Positions 6,819 through 15,690 of a DNA stretch of 64,000 bases are shown one piece after another. Under the pieces are notes generated by a model. It was not told the DNA's origin and did no database searches. It saw nothing but the letters and a program-made list of their open reading frames with translations. The first letter of the stretch is position 1, and each line of letters starts with the position of its first letter. This DNA comes from Candidatus Allofournierella merdigallinarum (GTDB lineage Bacteria; Bacillota; Clostridia; Oscillospirales; Ruminococcaceae): assembly GCA_019117205.1 (NCBI GenBank), contig DXAC01000016.1:1-64000 (forward strand), written 5' to 3'. The position numbers and the translations under genes are program-made.

Positions 6819-8039
6819 TTACAGGGTCACCTTGTGGTAGACCTTCTTGCCCTTCTTGATGACGATGCCCTCGGCCAGCTGATCCTTGGTAAAGCTGGCG
6901 GTGGGAGCGGCCACCTTCTCGCCGTTGACCAGGACGCCGCCCTGGGTGACCAGGCGGCGGGCCTCGCCGTTGGAGGCGGCCAGCCCGGCCTTGACCATCA
7001 GGGTCAGAATGCCGATGCCGCCGTCGGTCAGGTCGGCCTCGGTCAGGGTGGTGGTGGGCATATGCTCGGTGTCGGCTGCGCCGCCAAAGAGAGCGCGGGC
7101 GGTGTTCTGGGCCTTTTCGGCCTCCTCCTTGCCATGGACCATGCTGGTCAGCTCGTAAGCCAGGATCTCCTTGGCCTCGTTCAGCTTCTGGTCCTTCCAG
7201 GAGGCCATCTCGTCGATCTGCTCCAGCGGCAGGAAGGTCAGCATCCGAATGCACTTCATGACGTCGGCGTCGTCGACGTTGCGCCAGTACTGGTAGAACT
7301 CGAAGGGGCTGGTCTTGTTGGGGTCCAGCCAGACGGCGTTGCCGGCGGTCTTGCCCATCTTCTTGCCCTGGGAGTCGGTCAGCAGGGTGATGGTCATGGC
7401 GTAGGCGTCCTTGCCCAGCTTGCGGCGGATCAGCTCGGTGCCGCCCAGCATGTTGGACCACTGGTCGTCGCCGCCGCACTGGAGGTTGCAGCCCACGGTC
7501 TGGAACATGTGATAGAAATCGTAGGACTGCATGATCATGTAGTTGAACTCCAGGAAAGACAGGCCCTTTTCCATCCTCTGCTTGTAGCACTCGGCCCGGA
7601 GCATATTGTTCACCGAGAAGCAGGCGCCCACCTCCCGCAGCAGCTCGATGTAGTTCAGGTCCATCAGCCAGTCGGCGTTGTTGAGCATCAGGGCCTTGCC
7701 CTCGGAGAAGTCGATGAACTTGCTCATCTGCTTTTTAAAGCACTCGCAGTTGTGGGCGATGGTCTCCACCGTCATCATGCTGCGCATATCGGTGCGGCCG
7801 CTGGGGTCGCCCACCATACCGGTGCCGCCGCCGATCAGGGCGATGGGCCGGTTGCCCGCCTTTTGCAGCCGCCGCATGAGCATCAGCGCCATGAAATGAC
7901 CCACATGCAGCGAGTCCGCGGTGGGGTCAAAGCCGATGTAAAAGGTAGCCTTGCCGTTGTTGATGAGGTCCTTGATCTCCTCTTCGTCGGTGACCTGGGC
8001 CACCAGGCCCCGGGCCACCAGCTCGTCGTAGATGGTCAT
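6819..8039 (-). CDS. tyrS: Tyrosyl-tRNA synthetase
   Basis: Charges tRNA-Tyr with tyrosine. The 406-aa protein shows the class I signature as HVGH (residues 45-48, within DPTADSLHVGHFM) and the KMSKS-type loop as KKMGKTAGNAVWLD. A C-terminal S4-like RNA-binding domain ends it (GIVIKKGKKVYH). The frame is open across the upstream leader, but that sequence is a T-box. AAGGAGG lies 11 nt from the ATG at 8039 and only 2 nt from another ATG at 8048, so MTIYDEL is preferred. Expression should be controlled by the tyrosine T-box directly upstream. Confidence 0.95.
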   Translation of the reverse strand: MTIYDELVARGLVAQVTDEEEIKDLINNGKATFYIGFDPTADSLHVGHFMALMLMRRLQKAGNRPIALIGGGTGMVGDPSGRTDMRSMMTVETIAHNCECFKKQMSKFIDFSEGKALMLNNADWLMDLNYIELLREVGACFSVNNMLRAECYKQRMEKGLSFLEFNYMIMQSYDFYHMFQTVGCNLQCGGDDQWSNMLGGTELIRRKLGKDAYAMTITLLTDSQGKKMGKTAGNAVWLDPNKTSPFEFYQYWRNVDDADVMKCIRMLTFLPLEQIDEMASWKDQKLNEAKEILAYELTSMVHGKEEAEKAQNTARALFGGAADTEHMPTTTLTEADLTDGGIGILTLMVKAGLAASNGEARRLVTQGGVLVNGEKVAAPTASFTKDQLAEGIVIKKGKKVYHKVTL

Positions 8040-8057
8040 TCTTGTCATTTCCTCCTT

Positions 8058-8346
8058 GTGATCGGGCAAAGGGCGAAAAAAGCCCCCTGCCAAAATGAAT
8101 TGGCAGAGGGCGAAAGCTCGCGGTACCACCTCTGTTCGCCGCCTCCCTCGCGGAAAGCGGCCTCGGCGGGTGCATACACACCCTGGCGCTGTAACGTGCG
8201 CCCACGGCAAAGCCTACTGGGCGGTCATCCGCCGTTCAGCCCGCTGCTCCGGGATGTATTCCCCACCGCACGCGCTGCCCTTTGCACCAAACCAGGGCTT
8301 CTCTGCGCCGCGTTGACGGCGGGTACTGGTTCCCATCCTCGCATTT
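8058..8346 (-). promoter_or_regulatory. Tyrosine-specific T-box leader
   Basis: The minus-strand transcript carries the T-box core AGGTGGTACCGCG (8119-8131). It is followed by a terminator hairpin (8082-8111) with six U residues at 8076-8081. Upstream, a long imperfect stem I is visible: CCGCCGT pairs with ACGGCGG, and an AGAGAAG kink-turn-like element precedes an apical GCCC...GGGC hairpin. GAATACATC at about 8253-8261 places a UAC (Tyr) codon at 8256-8258 in a plausible specifier loop. Uncharged tRNA-Tyr binding would favour the antiterminator and allow tyrS expression. Confidence 0.9.
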
Positions 8347-8352
8347 GAATTC

Positions 8353-8380
8353 AGTATACACCCAAAAATCCGGTTGTCAA
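8353..8380 (-). promoter_or_regulatory. Sigma-A promoter of the tyrS T-box leader
   Basis: Minus-strand TTGACA (8375-8380) and TATACT (8353-8358) are separated by 16 bp. It starts 4 bp past the recN stop codon, so tyrS is an independent unit placed directly after the recN operon. Confidence 0.8.
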
Positions 8381-8384
8381 GGGG

Positions 8385-10040
8385 TCACAGCCCCAGCATC
8401 TCCCGGGCGTTGGCCAGCGCGATGGGGGTGATCTGGTCGCCGGAGATGATGCGGGCCAGCTCCTCCACACGACCCTCGCCGTCCAGCGGATACAGCCGGG
8501 TGTAGGTGCGCTCTTCCTCCACGTTCTTGCGGATGAGCAGGTGACGGTCCGCCTGGGCGGCGATCTGGGCGGTGTGGGTGATGCAGATCACCTGCCGGCC
8601 CCGGGAGGTCTGCTTCAGTTTCTGGCCGATGCGTCCCGCCGCCGAGCCGGACACGCCGGTGTCGATCTCGTCGTAGATCACGGTGCCGATGGAGTCTTTC
8701 TCCGCCAGGGCGCTTTTCAGCGCCAGCATGATGCGGCTCAGTTCCCCGCCGCTGGCGATCTTTGCCAGCGGCTTGGGCGCTTCACCCGGGTTTGGGGAGA
8801 TGTAAAACTCCAGGGTGTCCTGACCGGAGCCCGCCAGCGGCCCACGGCTGTGCTGCAGCGTAAAGCGCACGCCGGGCATGTTCAAAAAGGTACAGGCCTC
8901 CACCAGCTGCTGTTCCAGCGCCGCGAATGCCCCAAGGCGCGACTGGGTCAGGGCCTCCGCCTTTTCCCTTGCCTTGCGGTAGAGGGCCTGTTTCTCGGCG
9001 TTGAGCCGCGCCAGCGTCTCGTCCGCCTGCTCGATGCCCTCCAGTTCGGCGCGGGCGGAGGCGGCATATTCCAGCACCTTGTCCACGCTGCCGCCGTATT
9101 TGTGCTTGAGCCGGTAGAGCTCGTCCAGCCGCTGCTCCACCCGGTCCAGCTCCTGGGGGTCCAGACCGTAGCCCTCCAGCCGGTCGGCCAGGTCGGTGGC
9201 CAGCTCCCGGGCGGTGTAGTACAGCTCGGCGAGCTTTTCACTGGCCGGGCGCAGGGTCTCGTCCAGCTCCGCCGCGCCCTCCAGCTGGCTGGAGGCGCCC
9301 CCCAGCAGGTCGGCAGCGCCGTTAAAGTCATCCCCGCCGGCAAGCGCCGCCTGGGCCGCGCTCACCTGCTCCAGAATCGCCTGGGCGTGGCTGAGCACCT
9401 GCCGGCGGGCGGCAAGCTCCTCCTCCTCTTCCGGCCGGGGCGCCGCCGACTCGATCTCCTCCATCTGGAAGCGGAGAAGCTCCATCCTGCGCTGTTTTTC
9501 GTTTTCGTCCATCTGCAAAGCGTCCGCCTGGCGCTTCACCGCGATGAGCTGCCGGTAGAGGGCGCGGTACTCGCCGTACAGCCCCTCGTTTTGGGCGTAG
9601 AGGTCCAGCAGGGCAAGATGCCGCGCCGGGTTGGTCAGGTTCTGGTTGTCGTGCTGGCCGTGGATATTGATGAGCCCCGCCGAGATGTCCCGCAGCATGG
9701 CCGCGGTGGCGGGCATCCCGTTGATGCGGCAGTTGCTCTTGCCCTCGGCGCTGATCTCCCGGTAAAGCAGCAGCTCGTCCCCCGCCTCGTAGCCGGCCTC
9801 GGCGAGCTGAGCCCGCACCGGGTCCGGCAGGTCGGAAAAGGTGGCCCGGATGCAGGCTTTCGCCGCGCCGGTACGCACCAGGTCCCGGCTGGTCCGGTTG
9901 CCCAGAATGGCGTTGATGGAGTCGATCAGGATGCTTTTGCCCGCGCCGGTCTCACCGGTGAGCACGTTCAGCCCCGGTGAGAACTCCGCTTCGGCCTTTT
10001 CGATGACCGCCACATTTTCGATTTTCAGATCTTTCAGCAA
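8385..10040 (-). CDS. recN: DNA repair protein RecN
   Basis: SMC-like ATPase that acts early at DNA double-strand breaks. The 551-aa protein has the N-terminal Walker A motif GETGAGKS (residues 29-36). A long Glu/Ala/Arg-rich coiled-coil region follows (about 150-350), then C-terminal GGELSRIMLALK and a Walker B segment VIYDEIDTGVSG. Start is TTG at 10040, giving MLKDLKIENVAVIEK as in homologues; AAGGGG is very close to it, so initiation may be weak or coupled. Last gene of the asp23-to-recN operon; the argR-recN order is widely conserved in Firmicutes. Confidence 0.94.
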   Translation of the reverse strand: MLKDLKIENVAVIEKAEAEFSPGLNVLTGETGAGKSILIDSINAILGNRTSRDLVRTGAAKACIRATFSDLPDPVRAQLAEAGYEAGDELLLYREISAEGKSNCRINGMPATAAMLRDISAGLINIHGQHDNQNLTNPARHLALLDLYAQNEGLYGEYRALYRQLIAVKRQADALQMDENEKQRRMELLRFQMEEIESAAPRPEEEEELAARRQVLSHAQAILEQVSAAQAALAGGDDFNGAADLLGGASSQLEGAAELDETLRPASEKLAELYYTARELATDLADRLEGYGLDPQELDRVEQRLDELYRLKHKYGGSVDKVLEYAASARAELEGIEQADETLARLNAEKQALYRKAREKAEALTQSRLGAFAALEQQLVEACTFLNMPGVRFTLQHSRGPLAGSGQDTLEFYISPNPGEAPKPLAKIASGGELSRIMLALKSALAEKDSIGTVIYDEIDTGVSGSAAGRIGQKLKQTSRGRQVICITHTAQIAAQADRHLLIRKNVEEERTYTRLYPLDGEGRVEELARIISGDQITPIALANAREMLGL

Positions 10041-10083
10041 AGCCCCTTGGCCCCCCTATCCTGTGTTCGGTCTGTACGGGCGC

Positions 10084-10548
10084 TCAGTGACGGGACACGT
10101 ACTGCTGCAGCTCGCCACAGATGGCGCGGGCATCCTCCTCGGTGCGCATCAGCGCGATGAAAGTGTCATCGCCGGACAGGGTGCCCACCACGTCGAAATC
10201 CCACTGCATGGAGTCGAACATCTCGCAGGCGGCGTTGGCCATGCCGGAATAACATTTCACCAGCACGGTGTGGCCGGCCCAGTCCACTTTCAGCACCGAC
10301 TCCCGGAAGATGGTCTCGAACCGGCTCTGGGAATGGCGCGGCCCGCCGGTGGCCACCCCGGACACATACCGGTAGCGCCCGCCGCCCACCGCTGCCTTGA
10401 CCAGGTGCAGCTGACGGATATCCCGGGATACGGTGGCCTGGGTCACAGAGAAGCCCTCTTCGTTCAGGTGGGCCAGCAGGTCCTCCTGGCGGTCGATGGG
10501 ATATCTCTGGATCAGCTCAAGAATTTTCGCGTGTCGCTCGTTTTTCAT
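10084..10548 (-). CDS. argR: Arginine repressor
   Basis: Arginine-responsive DNA-binding protein of 154 aa. The N-terminal winged helix (about residues 1-70) contains VTQATVSRDIRQL. The C-terminal oligomerisation/arginine-binding domain contains GTLSGDDTFIALMRT. It starts 6 nt after the nadK stop and lies upstream of recN, the common argR-recN pairing. No arginine biosynthesis genes are in the window, so its targets are elsewhere. Confidence 0.94.
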   Translation of the reverse strand: MKNERHAKILELIQRYPIDRQEDLLAHLNEEGFSVTQATVSRDIRQLHLVKAAVGGGRYRYVSGVATGGPRHSQSRFETIFRESVLKVDWAGHTVLVKCYSGMANAACEMFDSMQWDFDVVGTLSGDDTFIALMRTEEDARAICGELQQYVSRH

Positions 10549-10554
10549 GGCGAT

Positions 10555-11394
10555 TCACCTGCCTCGTAATTTTTTATCTATGGCGTCAAACTGGTCGGTA
10601 TCATAAAAGGTGACCAGCTTTACACTTTTTTCGGAAAGGCCGACCTGCAGCTCCCCCGCCTGGGGCAGCGGGATCTCCCGCTCGCCGTCCACACTGATGA
10701 GCACAAGGCCCCGCTGCTGCCGCCCGGGACGCACGGTGATCTTCCGGTCGGCCGCGAAGACGATGGCCGGCCGCTGCAGGCTGTGGGCGCAGATGCTGGT
10801 GAGCACCAGGCCCCGGATGCGGGCATCCAGCACCGGCCCGCCGGCGGATAATGAATAAGCGGTGGATCCGGTGGGGGTTGCCAGGATGAGCCCGTCGCCT
10901 CGGCAGTTGCTCACCGGGCGGCCGTCGCACAGCACGTCCAGGTCGATGGCCTGGCGGCGGTGGCCGCCGTAGATCACCAGGTCGTTCAGGGCCACCAAGG
11001 GCTCCTCCACACCGGTGCAGCTGGCCTGGAGCAGCGCCCGCTCCTCGATGCCGTACTCCCCTTTTGCCAGCTTTTCCAGCTTCCACTCAAGCTCTTCCGG
11101 CTCGCAGGTGGCCAAAAAGCCGGTGCGTCCCAGGTTGATCCCCAGCACAGGGGTGCCTTTGCGGGAGCACTTTTTGGCGGTGTGCAGAATGGTGCCGTCG
11201 CCCCCCACCGTCACCACCAGGTCGGCGGCGGCGAAGGCCTGCTCCTCCGGCAGGGTCTCCGGCCCGTTGTCGGCGCGGACCGCGCCGGCGGCAAGGATCA
11301 CCTGCGCGCCTGCCGCCCGCAAGATGGCGGCGGCCCGCAGGACGGTCTGTTCCACCCGCGGTTCGGCGCGGAAGCTGGTCAGGCAGACGGTCAT
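10555..11394 (-). CDS. nadK: NAD kinase
   Basis: Phosphorylates NAD to NADP with ATP or polyphosphate. The 279-aa protein has the diagnostic GGDGTIL (residues 64-70), the LNDLVI acidic motif and GDGLILATPTGSTAYSLSAGGP. The frame is open upstream into tlyA, but AAAGGAG sits 8 nt ahead of the ATG at 11394 and homology starts there. Encoded between tlyA and argR, an order often seen in Clostridia. Confidence 0.95.
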   Translation of the reverse strand: MTVCLTSFRAEPRVEQTVLRAAAILRAAGAQVILAAGAVRADNGPETLPEEQAFAAADLVVTVGGDGTILHTAKKCSRKGTPVLGINLGRTGFLATCEPEELEWKLEKLAKGEYGIEERALLQASCTGVEEPLVALNDLVIYGGHRRQAIDLDVLCDGRPVSNCRGDGLILATPTGSTAYSLSAGGPVLDARIRGLVLTSICAHSLQRPAIVFAADRKITVRPGRQQRGLVLISVDGEREIPLPQAGELQVGLSEKSVKLVTFYDTDQFDAIDKKLRGR

Positions 11395-11407
11395 CAACGA
11401 CACTCCT

Positions 11408-12214
11408 TTATGTTTGGTCCAGCGCCTGGTGGGCGGCGCGCACCACCGCGTCCGCCAGTGCCGGGTCCAGCGGGTCGGGGGCGTCGCACTTCTCCACGAA
11501 CAGCAGAAATTCGATGTTGCCCTCGGGCCCTTTGATGGGGGAATATTCCAGCCCGCGGGCCGCAAAGCCGTTGGCCTGGGCGTATCCGGCGGCCTGGAGG
11601 ATGACCTCCCGATGGGTCTCGGCCTCCCGCACCACGCCCTTTTTGCCCACCTTTTCCCGGCCCGCCTCAAACTGGGGCTTCACCAGGCAGACGCCGGCCG
11701 CCTGCGCGGCGGTCACCGCCCGGGCCACCGGGAAAATGTGCTTGAGAGAGATGAACGACACATCCACACTGAAGAACTCCACCGGCTCCGCCAGCTGGTC
11801 GGGGGTCACATTGCGGATGTTGGTGCGCTCCATGTTCACCACGCGGGGATCGGTGCGGAGCTTCCAGGCCAGCTGGCCGTAGCCCACATCCACCGCGTAC
11901 ACTTTCACCGCGCCGTTTTGCAGCATACAGTCGGTGAAGCCGCCGGTGGAGGCGCCGATGTCCATGCACACCTTGCCGCGGGGGGTGAGCGGAAAGGCCG
12001 ACATGGCCTTTTCCAGCTTCAGCCCGCCCCGGCTCACATAGCCGATATCGTGGCCCCGCACCTCCACCGCCGCGTCCTCGGCGATCATCTGGCCGGCCTT
12101 GTCCGCCTTTTGCTGGTCCACAAAGACCACGCCCGCCATGATCAGGGCCTTGGCCCGCTCCCGGCTTTGGACGAGGCCGTGCTGACACAGATATTGATCC
12201 AAACGAATTTTCAA
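11408..12214 (-). CDS. tlyA: TlyA-family rRNA 2'-O-methyltransferase
   Basis: A 268-aa protein with an N-terminal S4 RNA-binding domain (about residues 1-60, RLDQYLCQHGLVQSRERAKA). A FtsJ-like Rossmann methyltransferase domain follows, with the AdoMet motif DIGASTGGFTDCML and catalytic-region motifs FFSVDVSFISLK and LVKPQFE. TlyA proteins 2'-O-methylate ribosomal RNA. The start is most likely TTG at 12214, placed 7 nt after GAGGGG and just past the dxs stop; no ATG fits the family N-terminus. It sits in the conserved dxs-tlyA-nadK-argR-recN block. Confidence 0.92.
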   Translation of the reverse strand: MKIRLDQYLCQHGLVQSRERAKALIMAGVVFVDQQKADKAGQMIAEDAAVEVRGHDIGYVSRGGLKLEKAMSAFPLTPRGKVCMDIGASTGGFTDCMLQNGAVKVYAVDVGYGQLAWKLRTDPRVVNMERTNIRNVTPDQLAEPVEFFSVDVSFISLKHIFPVARAVTAAQAAGVCLVKPQFEAGREKVGKKGVVREAETHREVILQAAGYAQANGFAARGLEYSPIKGPEGNIEFLLFVEKCDAPDPLDPALADAVVRAAHQALDQT

Positions 12215-12219
12215 AGGAA

Positions 12220-14079
12220 TTACCCCTCGCAGATGGCCGCGGCCAGGCTTTCGGCGTCCAAACCCAGCGCCCCGCGGATCTGGGGCACGGTGGCGTGGGG
12301 CAACTTCTGGCCGGCCAGAATGGCCTTGTGGATATAACGACCCTGGTAGTTCTGCGTCGTCAGCTGGCGGGCAAGATGTTCGCCGACGCCGCCGGCGGCG
12401 ATGCCGTCCTCCACAAAGAGAACAGTCTTGTATCCGGCGAGCCGCTCGGCCAGCCCCTCCGGCAGCGGATAAAGCTGGACCAGCTTGTACACGTCCGCCC
12501 CGTGGACCTGCCGGCCCAGCAGCCGGGCGGCGGCCAGCGCCTCCTCGGCCATGCTGCCGTAGCAGACAAGGGCCACCGGGGCGCTTCCATCGCCCGCGCA
12601 CAGGTCGTAGGGCTCGCCGGTGCAGCCCAGCGCGGCCAGCGCCTCGCCCTGGCCGCCCCGGGGATATCGGATGGCCCGGGGGCCCTGCATCTCGTCCACC
12701 AGCCGGGGCAGCCAGTGGTCCAGCTCCGCGTAGTTGCAGGGAGAAAACACCGGGATACCGATCTGGCTCAGGAAAGCCGCGTCATAGACGCCCTGGTGGG
12801 TCTCGCCGTCTCCGGGCACCAGCCCCGCCCGGTCGATGGCCAGCAGGACGTTGTTGTTCATCAGCTTCACGTCGTGGATCAACTGGTCGTAGGCCCGCTG
12901 CAAAAAAGTGGAGTAGATGGCCACCACCGGCAGCATCCCCTGGCTGGCAAGGCCGGCGGCAAAGGTCACCGCGTGCTGCTCCGCCATGCCCACGTCGAAG
13001 AACCGCTGGGGGAAACGGCGGTAGAAGAATTGCAGACCGGTGCCGTATTTCATCGCCGCCGTGATGGCACAAAGGTGCGGACGTGTCTTGGCCAGTTCCA
13101 CCAGGTCGTTGCCGAACTGGGTGGAGAAAGAGGCGTCCGGCGCCACGTCCGGGTCGGTGATATGGGCGGGATCAAAGGAAGATACCCCGTGGAACTCGCC
13201 CGGGTTCTCCTCGGCGGGTTTAAAGCCTTTTCCCTTTACAGTGATCGCATGGACGAACACCGGCGCGTACTGGGTCTGCAAATTGGAGAACAGCTCGCAC
13301 AGCCGCTGCACATCGTGGCCGTCCACCGGGCCCAGATACTGAAAGCCCATCTCCTCGAACATGGTGGAGTGGTATATGCCCCGCCGCAGGATAGCCTTGC
13401 CCGCCTGCAGCCCCCGCACCATGGGCGCGCCCACCGCGGGGATGGAGCCCAGCACGTTTTCCAGATTTGCCTTGGCCTTGGAATACTCCGGGTTGGTGCG
13501 GAGCTGGGTGAGATAGCGGGCCAGGGAGCCCACATTTTTGGAGATGGACATCTTGTTGTCGTTGAGGATCACGATCAGGTTGTTGAGGGTGTCGATGTTG
13601 TTCATCCCCTCGTAGACCATGCCGCCGGTAAAGGCGCCGTCCCCCACCAGCGCGATGACCTTGCCCGGCTCGCCCTTGATCTTTTTTGCCTGGGCGATGC
13701 CGATGGCCACCGAGATGGCGGTGTTGCCGTGGCCGGAGACGAACGCGTCGTGGCAGCTCTCGGCAGGGCTGGGAAAGCCGGACAGGCCGTCCAGCTGACG
13801 AAGTTTTTCAAAGCCCGCCCGCCGGCCGGTGAGCAGTTTGTGGGTATAGCACTGATGGCCCACGTCAAAAACGATCTTGTCCCGTGGGGTGGTGAACGCC
13901 CGGTGCAGCGCGACGGTGAGTTCGATGGTGCCCAGATTGGAGGACAGATGCCCCCCGGTCCTGGAGACGTTTTCGATGAGGAACTGCCGAATCTCGGCGC
14001 ACAAGGGCTCCAGCTGCTCGGCAGCGAGCGTCTTGAGCTGTTTCGGGCTGTTGACCCGCTCCAGCAACGGGTAGTTCAT
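12220..14079 (-). CDS. dxs: 1-deoxy-D-xylulose-5-phosphate synthase
   Basis: Thiamine-diphosphate enzyme that condenses pyruvate and glyceraldehyde 3-phosphate, the entry step of the MEP isoprenoid pathway. The 619-aa protein shows the ThDP motif GDGAFTGGMVYEGMNN, the transketolase pyrimidine domain with DVGMAEQHAVTFAAGLA, and a C-terminal transketolase domain. The chosen ATG at 14079 lies 8 nt after AAAGGA; an in-frame TTG at 14106 is less likely. ispA (polyprenyl synthase) and a PAP2-like gene lie just upstream in the same operon, so isoprenoid supply is clustered. Confidence 0.96.
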   Translation of the reverse strand: MNYPLLERVNSPKQLKTLAAEQLEPLCAEIRQFLIENVSRTGGHLSSNLGTIELTVALHRAFTTPRDKIVFDVGHQCYTHKLLTGRRAGFEKLRQLDGLSGFPSPAESCHDAFVSGHGNTAISVAIGIAQAKKIKGEPGKVIALVGDGAFTGGMVYEGMNNIDTLNNLIVILNDNKMSISKNVGSLARYLTQLRTNPEYSKAKANLENVLGSIPAVGAPMVRGLQAGKAILRRGIYHSTMFEEMGFQYLGPVDGHDVQRLCELFSNLQTQYAPVFVHAITVKGKGFKPAEENPGEFHGVSSFDPAHITDPDVAPDASFSTQFGNDLVELAKTRPHLCAITAAMKYGTGLQFFYRRFPQRFFDVGMAEQHAVTFAAGLASQGMLPVVAIYSTFLQRAYDQLIHDVKLMNNNVLLAIDRAGLVPGDGETHQGVYDAAFLSQIGIPVFSPCNYAELDHWLPRLVDEMQGPRAIRYPRGGQGEALAALGCTGEPYDLCAGDGSAPVALVCYGSMAEEALAAARLLGRQVHGADVYKLVQLYPLPEGLAERLAGYKTVLFVEDGIAAGGVGEHLARQLTTQNYQGRYIHKAILAGQKLPHATVPQIRGALGLDAESLAAAICEG

Positions 14080-14098
14080 AGGCCCCGTCCTTTCTTTG

Positions 14099-14566
14099 TC
14101 AAACAATGGGGATCACCCAGCCGATGGCCACGCCCACAACGGCGCCGCCCAGCACTTCGAAAGGGGTGTGGCCCACCATCTCCTTGAGCTTTTTGTCGCC
14201 CAGGATGGGGCTGTAAGCGCTTTCCGACTCCATCCAGTCGGTGATCATGCGGTTGAGGATCTTCGCCTGTTCGCCGGTCTCCCGGCGCACGCCCATGGCG
14301 TCATACATCACGATGATGGCCATGATGAACGCCAGCGCGAAGATGGGAGAATCCGGCCCGTAAAGCCGCGCCGCCGCCATCACCAGCGAGCAGACGGTGG
14401 CGGAGTGGGAGCTGGGCATACCGCCGGAGCCCCACATCCGCTCCACATCGAACTTGCCCAGCAGGATGCCGTTCAATATGGTCTTGAGCACCTGCGCCAC
14501 CAGCCATCCGGTGAGCGAGATGGACAAAAGATAGTTGAAACCGTAGATGGTCTTGAACAGTTCCAC
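14099..14566 (-). CDS. Divergent PAP2-family membrane protein (DUF212)
   Basis: A 155-aa integral membrane protein with about four hydrophobic segments. It carries GGMPSSHSA (residues 48-56), the phosphatase motif retained in the divergent PAP2 family; the other PAP2 motifs are weak. Family members are thought to act on lipid or isoprenoid phosphates, but no specific substrate is established. Its place between ispA and dxs suggests action on a polyprenyl phosphate, which is inference. Spacing is 15 nt from ispA and 19 nt to dxs. Confidence 0.82.
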   Translation of the reverse strand: MELFKTIYGFNYLLSISLTGWLVAQVLKTILNGILLGKFDVERMWGSGGMPSSHSATVCSLVMAAARLYGPDSPIFALAFIMAIIVMYDAMGVRRETGEQAKILNRMITDWMESESAYSPILGDKKLKEMVGHTPFEVLGGAVVGVAIGWVIPIV

Positions 14567-14581
14567 AAGCGATACTCCCTT

Positions 14582-15463
14582 TCAGTTCCTCCGTTCCAGC
14601 AGCTGCCGGGCCAGCGCGGTAAGAAATGCGCTGTTTGCACCGTACGCCGCGTTCAGCTGTTCGCAGGCCTCCCCGTTGAGCCGCCGCGCCAGCTCCATGG
14701 CCCCGGACGCTCCGTACAGGGTCACAAAGGTGGTCTTTTCGTTTTCCGCGTCGCTGCCGATGGGCTTGCCAAGCTCCTCGGCGGTGGAGGTCACATCCAG
14801 CACGTCGTCCACGATCTGGAACACAAGGCCCAGGTCGAAAGCGAAGCGCTCCAGCTGCCGGCAGTCCTCTTCGCTGGCGCCGGCCGCGGCCGCGCCCATC
14901 TGCACCGCCGCGTTGATCAGCGCGCCGGTCTTGTGGCGGTGCACCCGGCGCAAGGCCGCCTCGTCCACCGCCGCCGCCTCGGCGGCAAGGTCCAGCTCCT
15001 GGCCCAGCACCATGCCGGCGCTGCCCGCTCCATGGGACAGCGCCGCCACCGCCTTTGCCCGCGCCTCGGCGGACACCGGCGCGCCGGCGGCGGCCTCGAA
15101 CGCCTCGGTGAGAAGCACATCCCCCGCCAGCAGGGCGGTGGCCTCGTCAAAGGCCTTGTGGCAGGAGGGCTTGCCCCGCCGGAAATCGTCGTTGTCCATG
15201 CAGGGCAGGTCGTCGTGGATCAGAGAATAGCAGTGGAGCATCTCCACCGCGCAGGCAAAGCGGACGGCCTGCTCCCGCCTGCCGCCCAGCAGCTCACAGG
15301 CGGCCATGCACAGCACCGCACGCACCCGCTTGCCGCCAGCCAGCAGGCTGTACCGGGCCGCCTGACAGACGACGCTCTGCGTTGGCAGATACGCCTCGCA
15401 GCAGCGGGCCAGTTCCGCCTCGAAACAGGTAAGATATTCGTTGTACTCCCGGTTCAGGTCCAT
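14582..15463 (-). CDS. ispA: Short-chain polyprenyl (farnesyl) diphosphate synthase
   Basis: All-alpha prenyltransferase that adds isopentenyl diphosphate to an allylic diphosphate. The 293-aa protein has GGKRVRAVL and the first Asp-rich motif HDDLPCMDNDDFRRGKPS. The second Asp-rich motif occurs in FQIVDDVLDVTS. Two residues between the aspartates of the first motif (DDLPCMD) are typical of bacterial type II farnesyl/geranylgeranyl synthases. The start overlaps the end of xseB by 10 nt, so translation is probably coupled. Confidence 0.93.
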   Translation of the reverse strand: MDLNREYNEYLTCFEAELARCCEAYLPTQSVVCQAARYSLLAGGKRVRAVLCMAACELLGGRREQAVRFACAVEMLHCYSLIHDDLPCMDNDDFRRGKPSCHKAFDEATALLAGDVLLTEAFEAAAGAPVSAEARAKAVAALSHGAGSAGMVLGQELDLAAEAAAVDEAALRRVHRHKTGALINAAVQMGAAAAGASEEDCRQLERFAFDLGLVFQIVDDVLDVTSTAEELGKPIGSDAENEKTTFVTLYGASGAMELARRLNGEACEQLNAAYGANSAFLTALARQLLERRN

Positions 15464-15690
15464 TGTGTCCCGCCCTCTTCCTGTGGTTTGTCCAGCTGCG
15501 CCAGCCGGGCGTCGATGGTCTCCATCTCAAGCCGGGCGTTTTGCAGCGCGTCGGTGCAGAACTCCGCCAGCGCGGCGGCCTCGGTGTAAAGGCGAATGGC
15601 TTCCTCCAGCGGAGTGTCCTGGTCAGACAGCTTGTCCAGCAGCCCCTGGAGGCGCTCGATGCCCTCTTCAAAGCTCTTGGGTCGCTTCAT
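15454..15690 (-). CDS. xseB: Exodeoxyribonuclease VII small subunit
   Basis: A 78-aa helical protein with the family pattern SFEEGIERLQGLLDKLSDQDTPLEEAIRLYTE, which binds XseA to form the single-strand exonuclease VII. It overlaps the xseA end by 23 nt and the ispA start by 10 nt, consistent with a tightly packed operon. Confidence 0.93.
   Translation of the reverse strand: MKRPKSFEEGIERLQGLLDKLSDQDTPLEEAIRLYTEAAALAEFCTDALQNARLEMETIDARLAQLDKPQEEGGTQWT

Noticed and set aside
8040..8210. N-terminal extension of TyrS through the leader
   Set aside because: The extension spans the T-box core and terminator, has no similarity to TyrS and lacks a ribosome-binding site; the ATG at 8039 fits.
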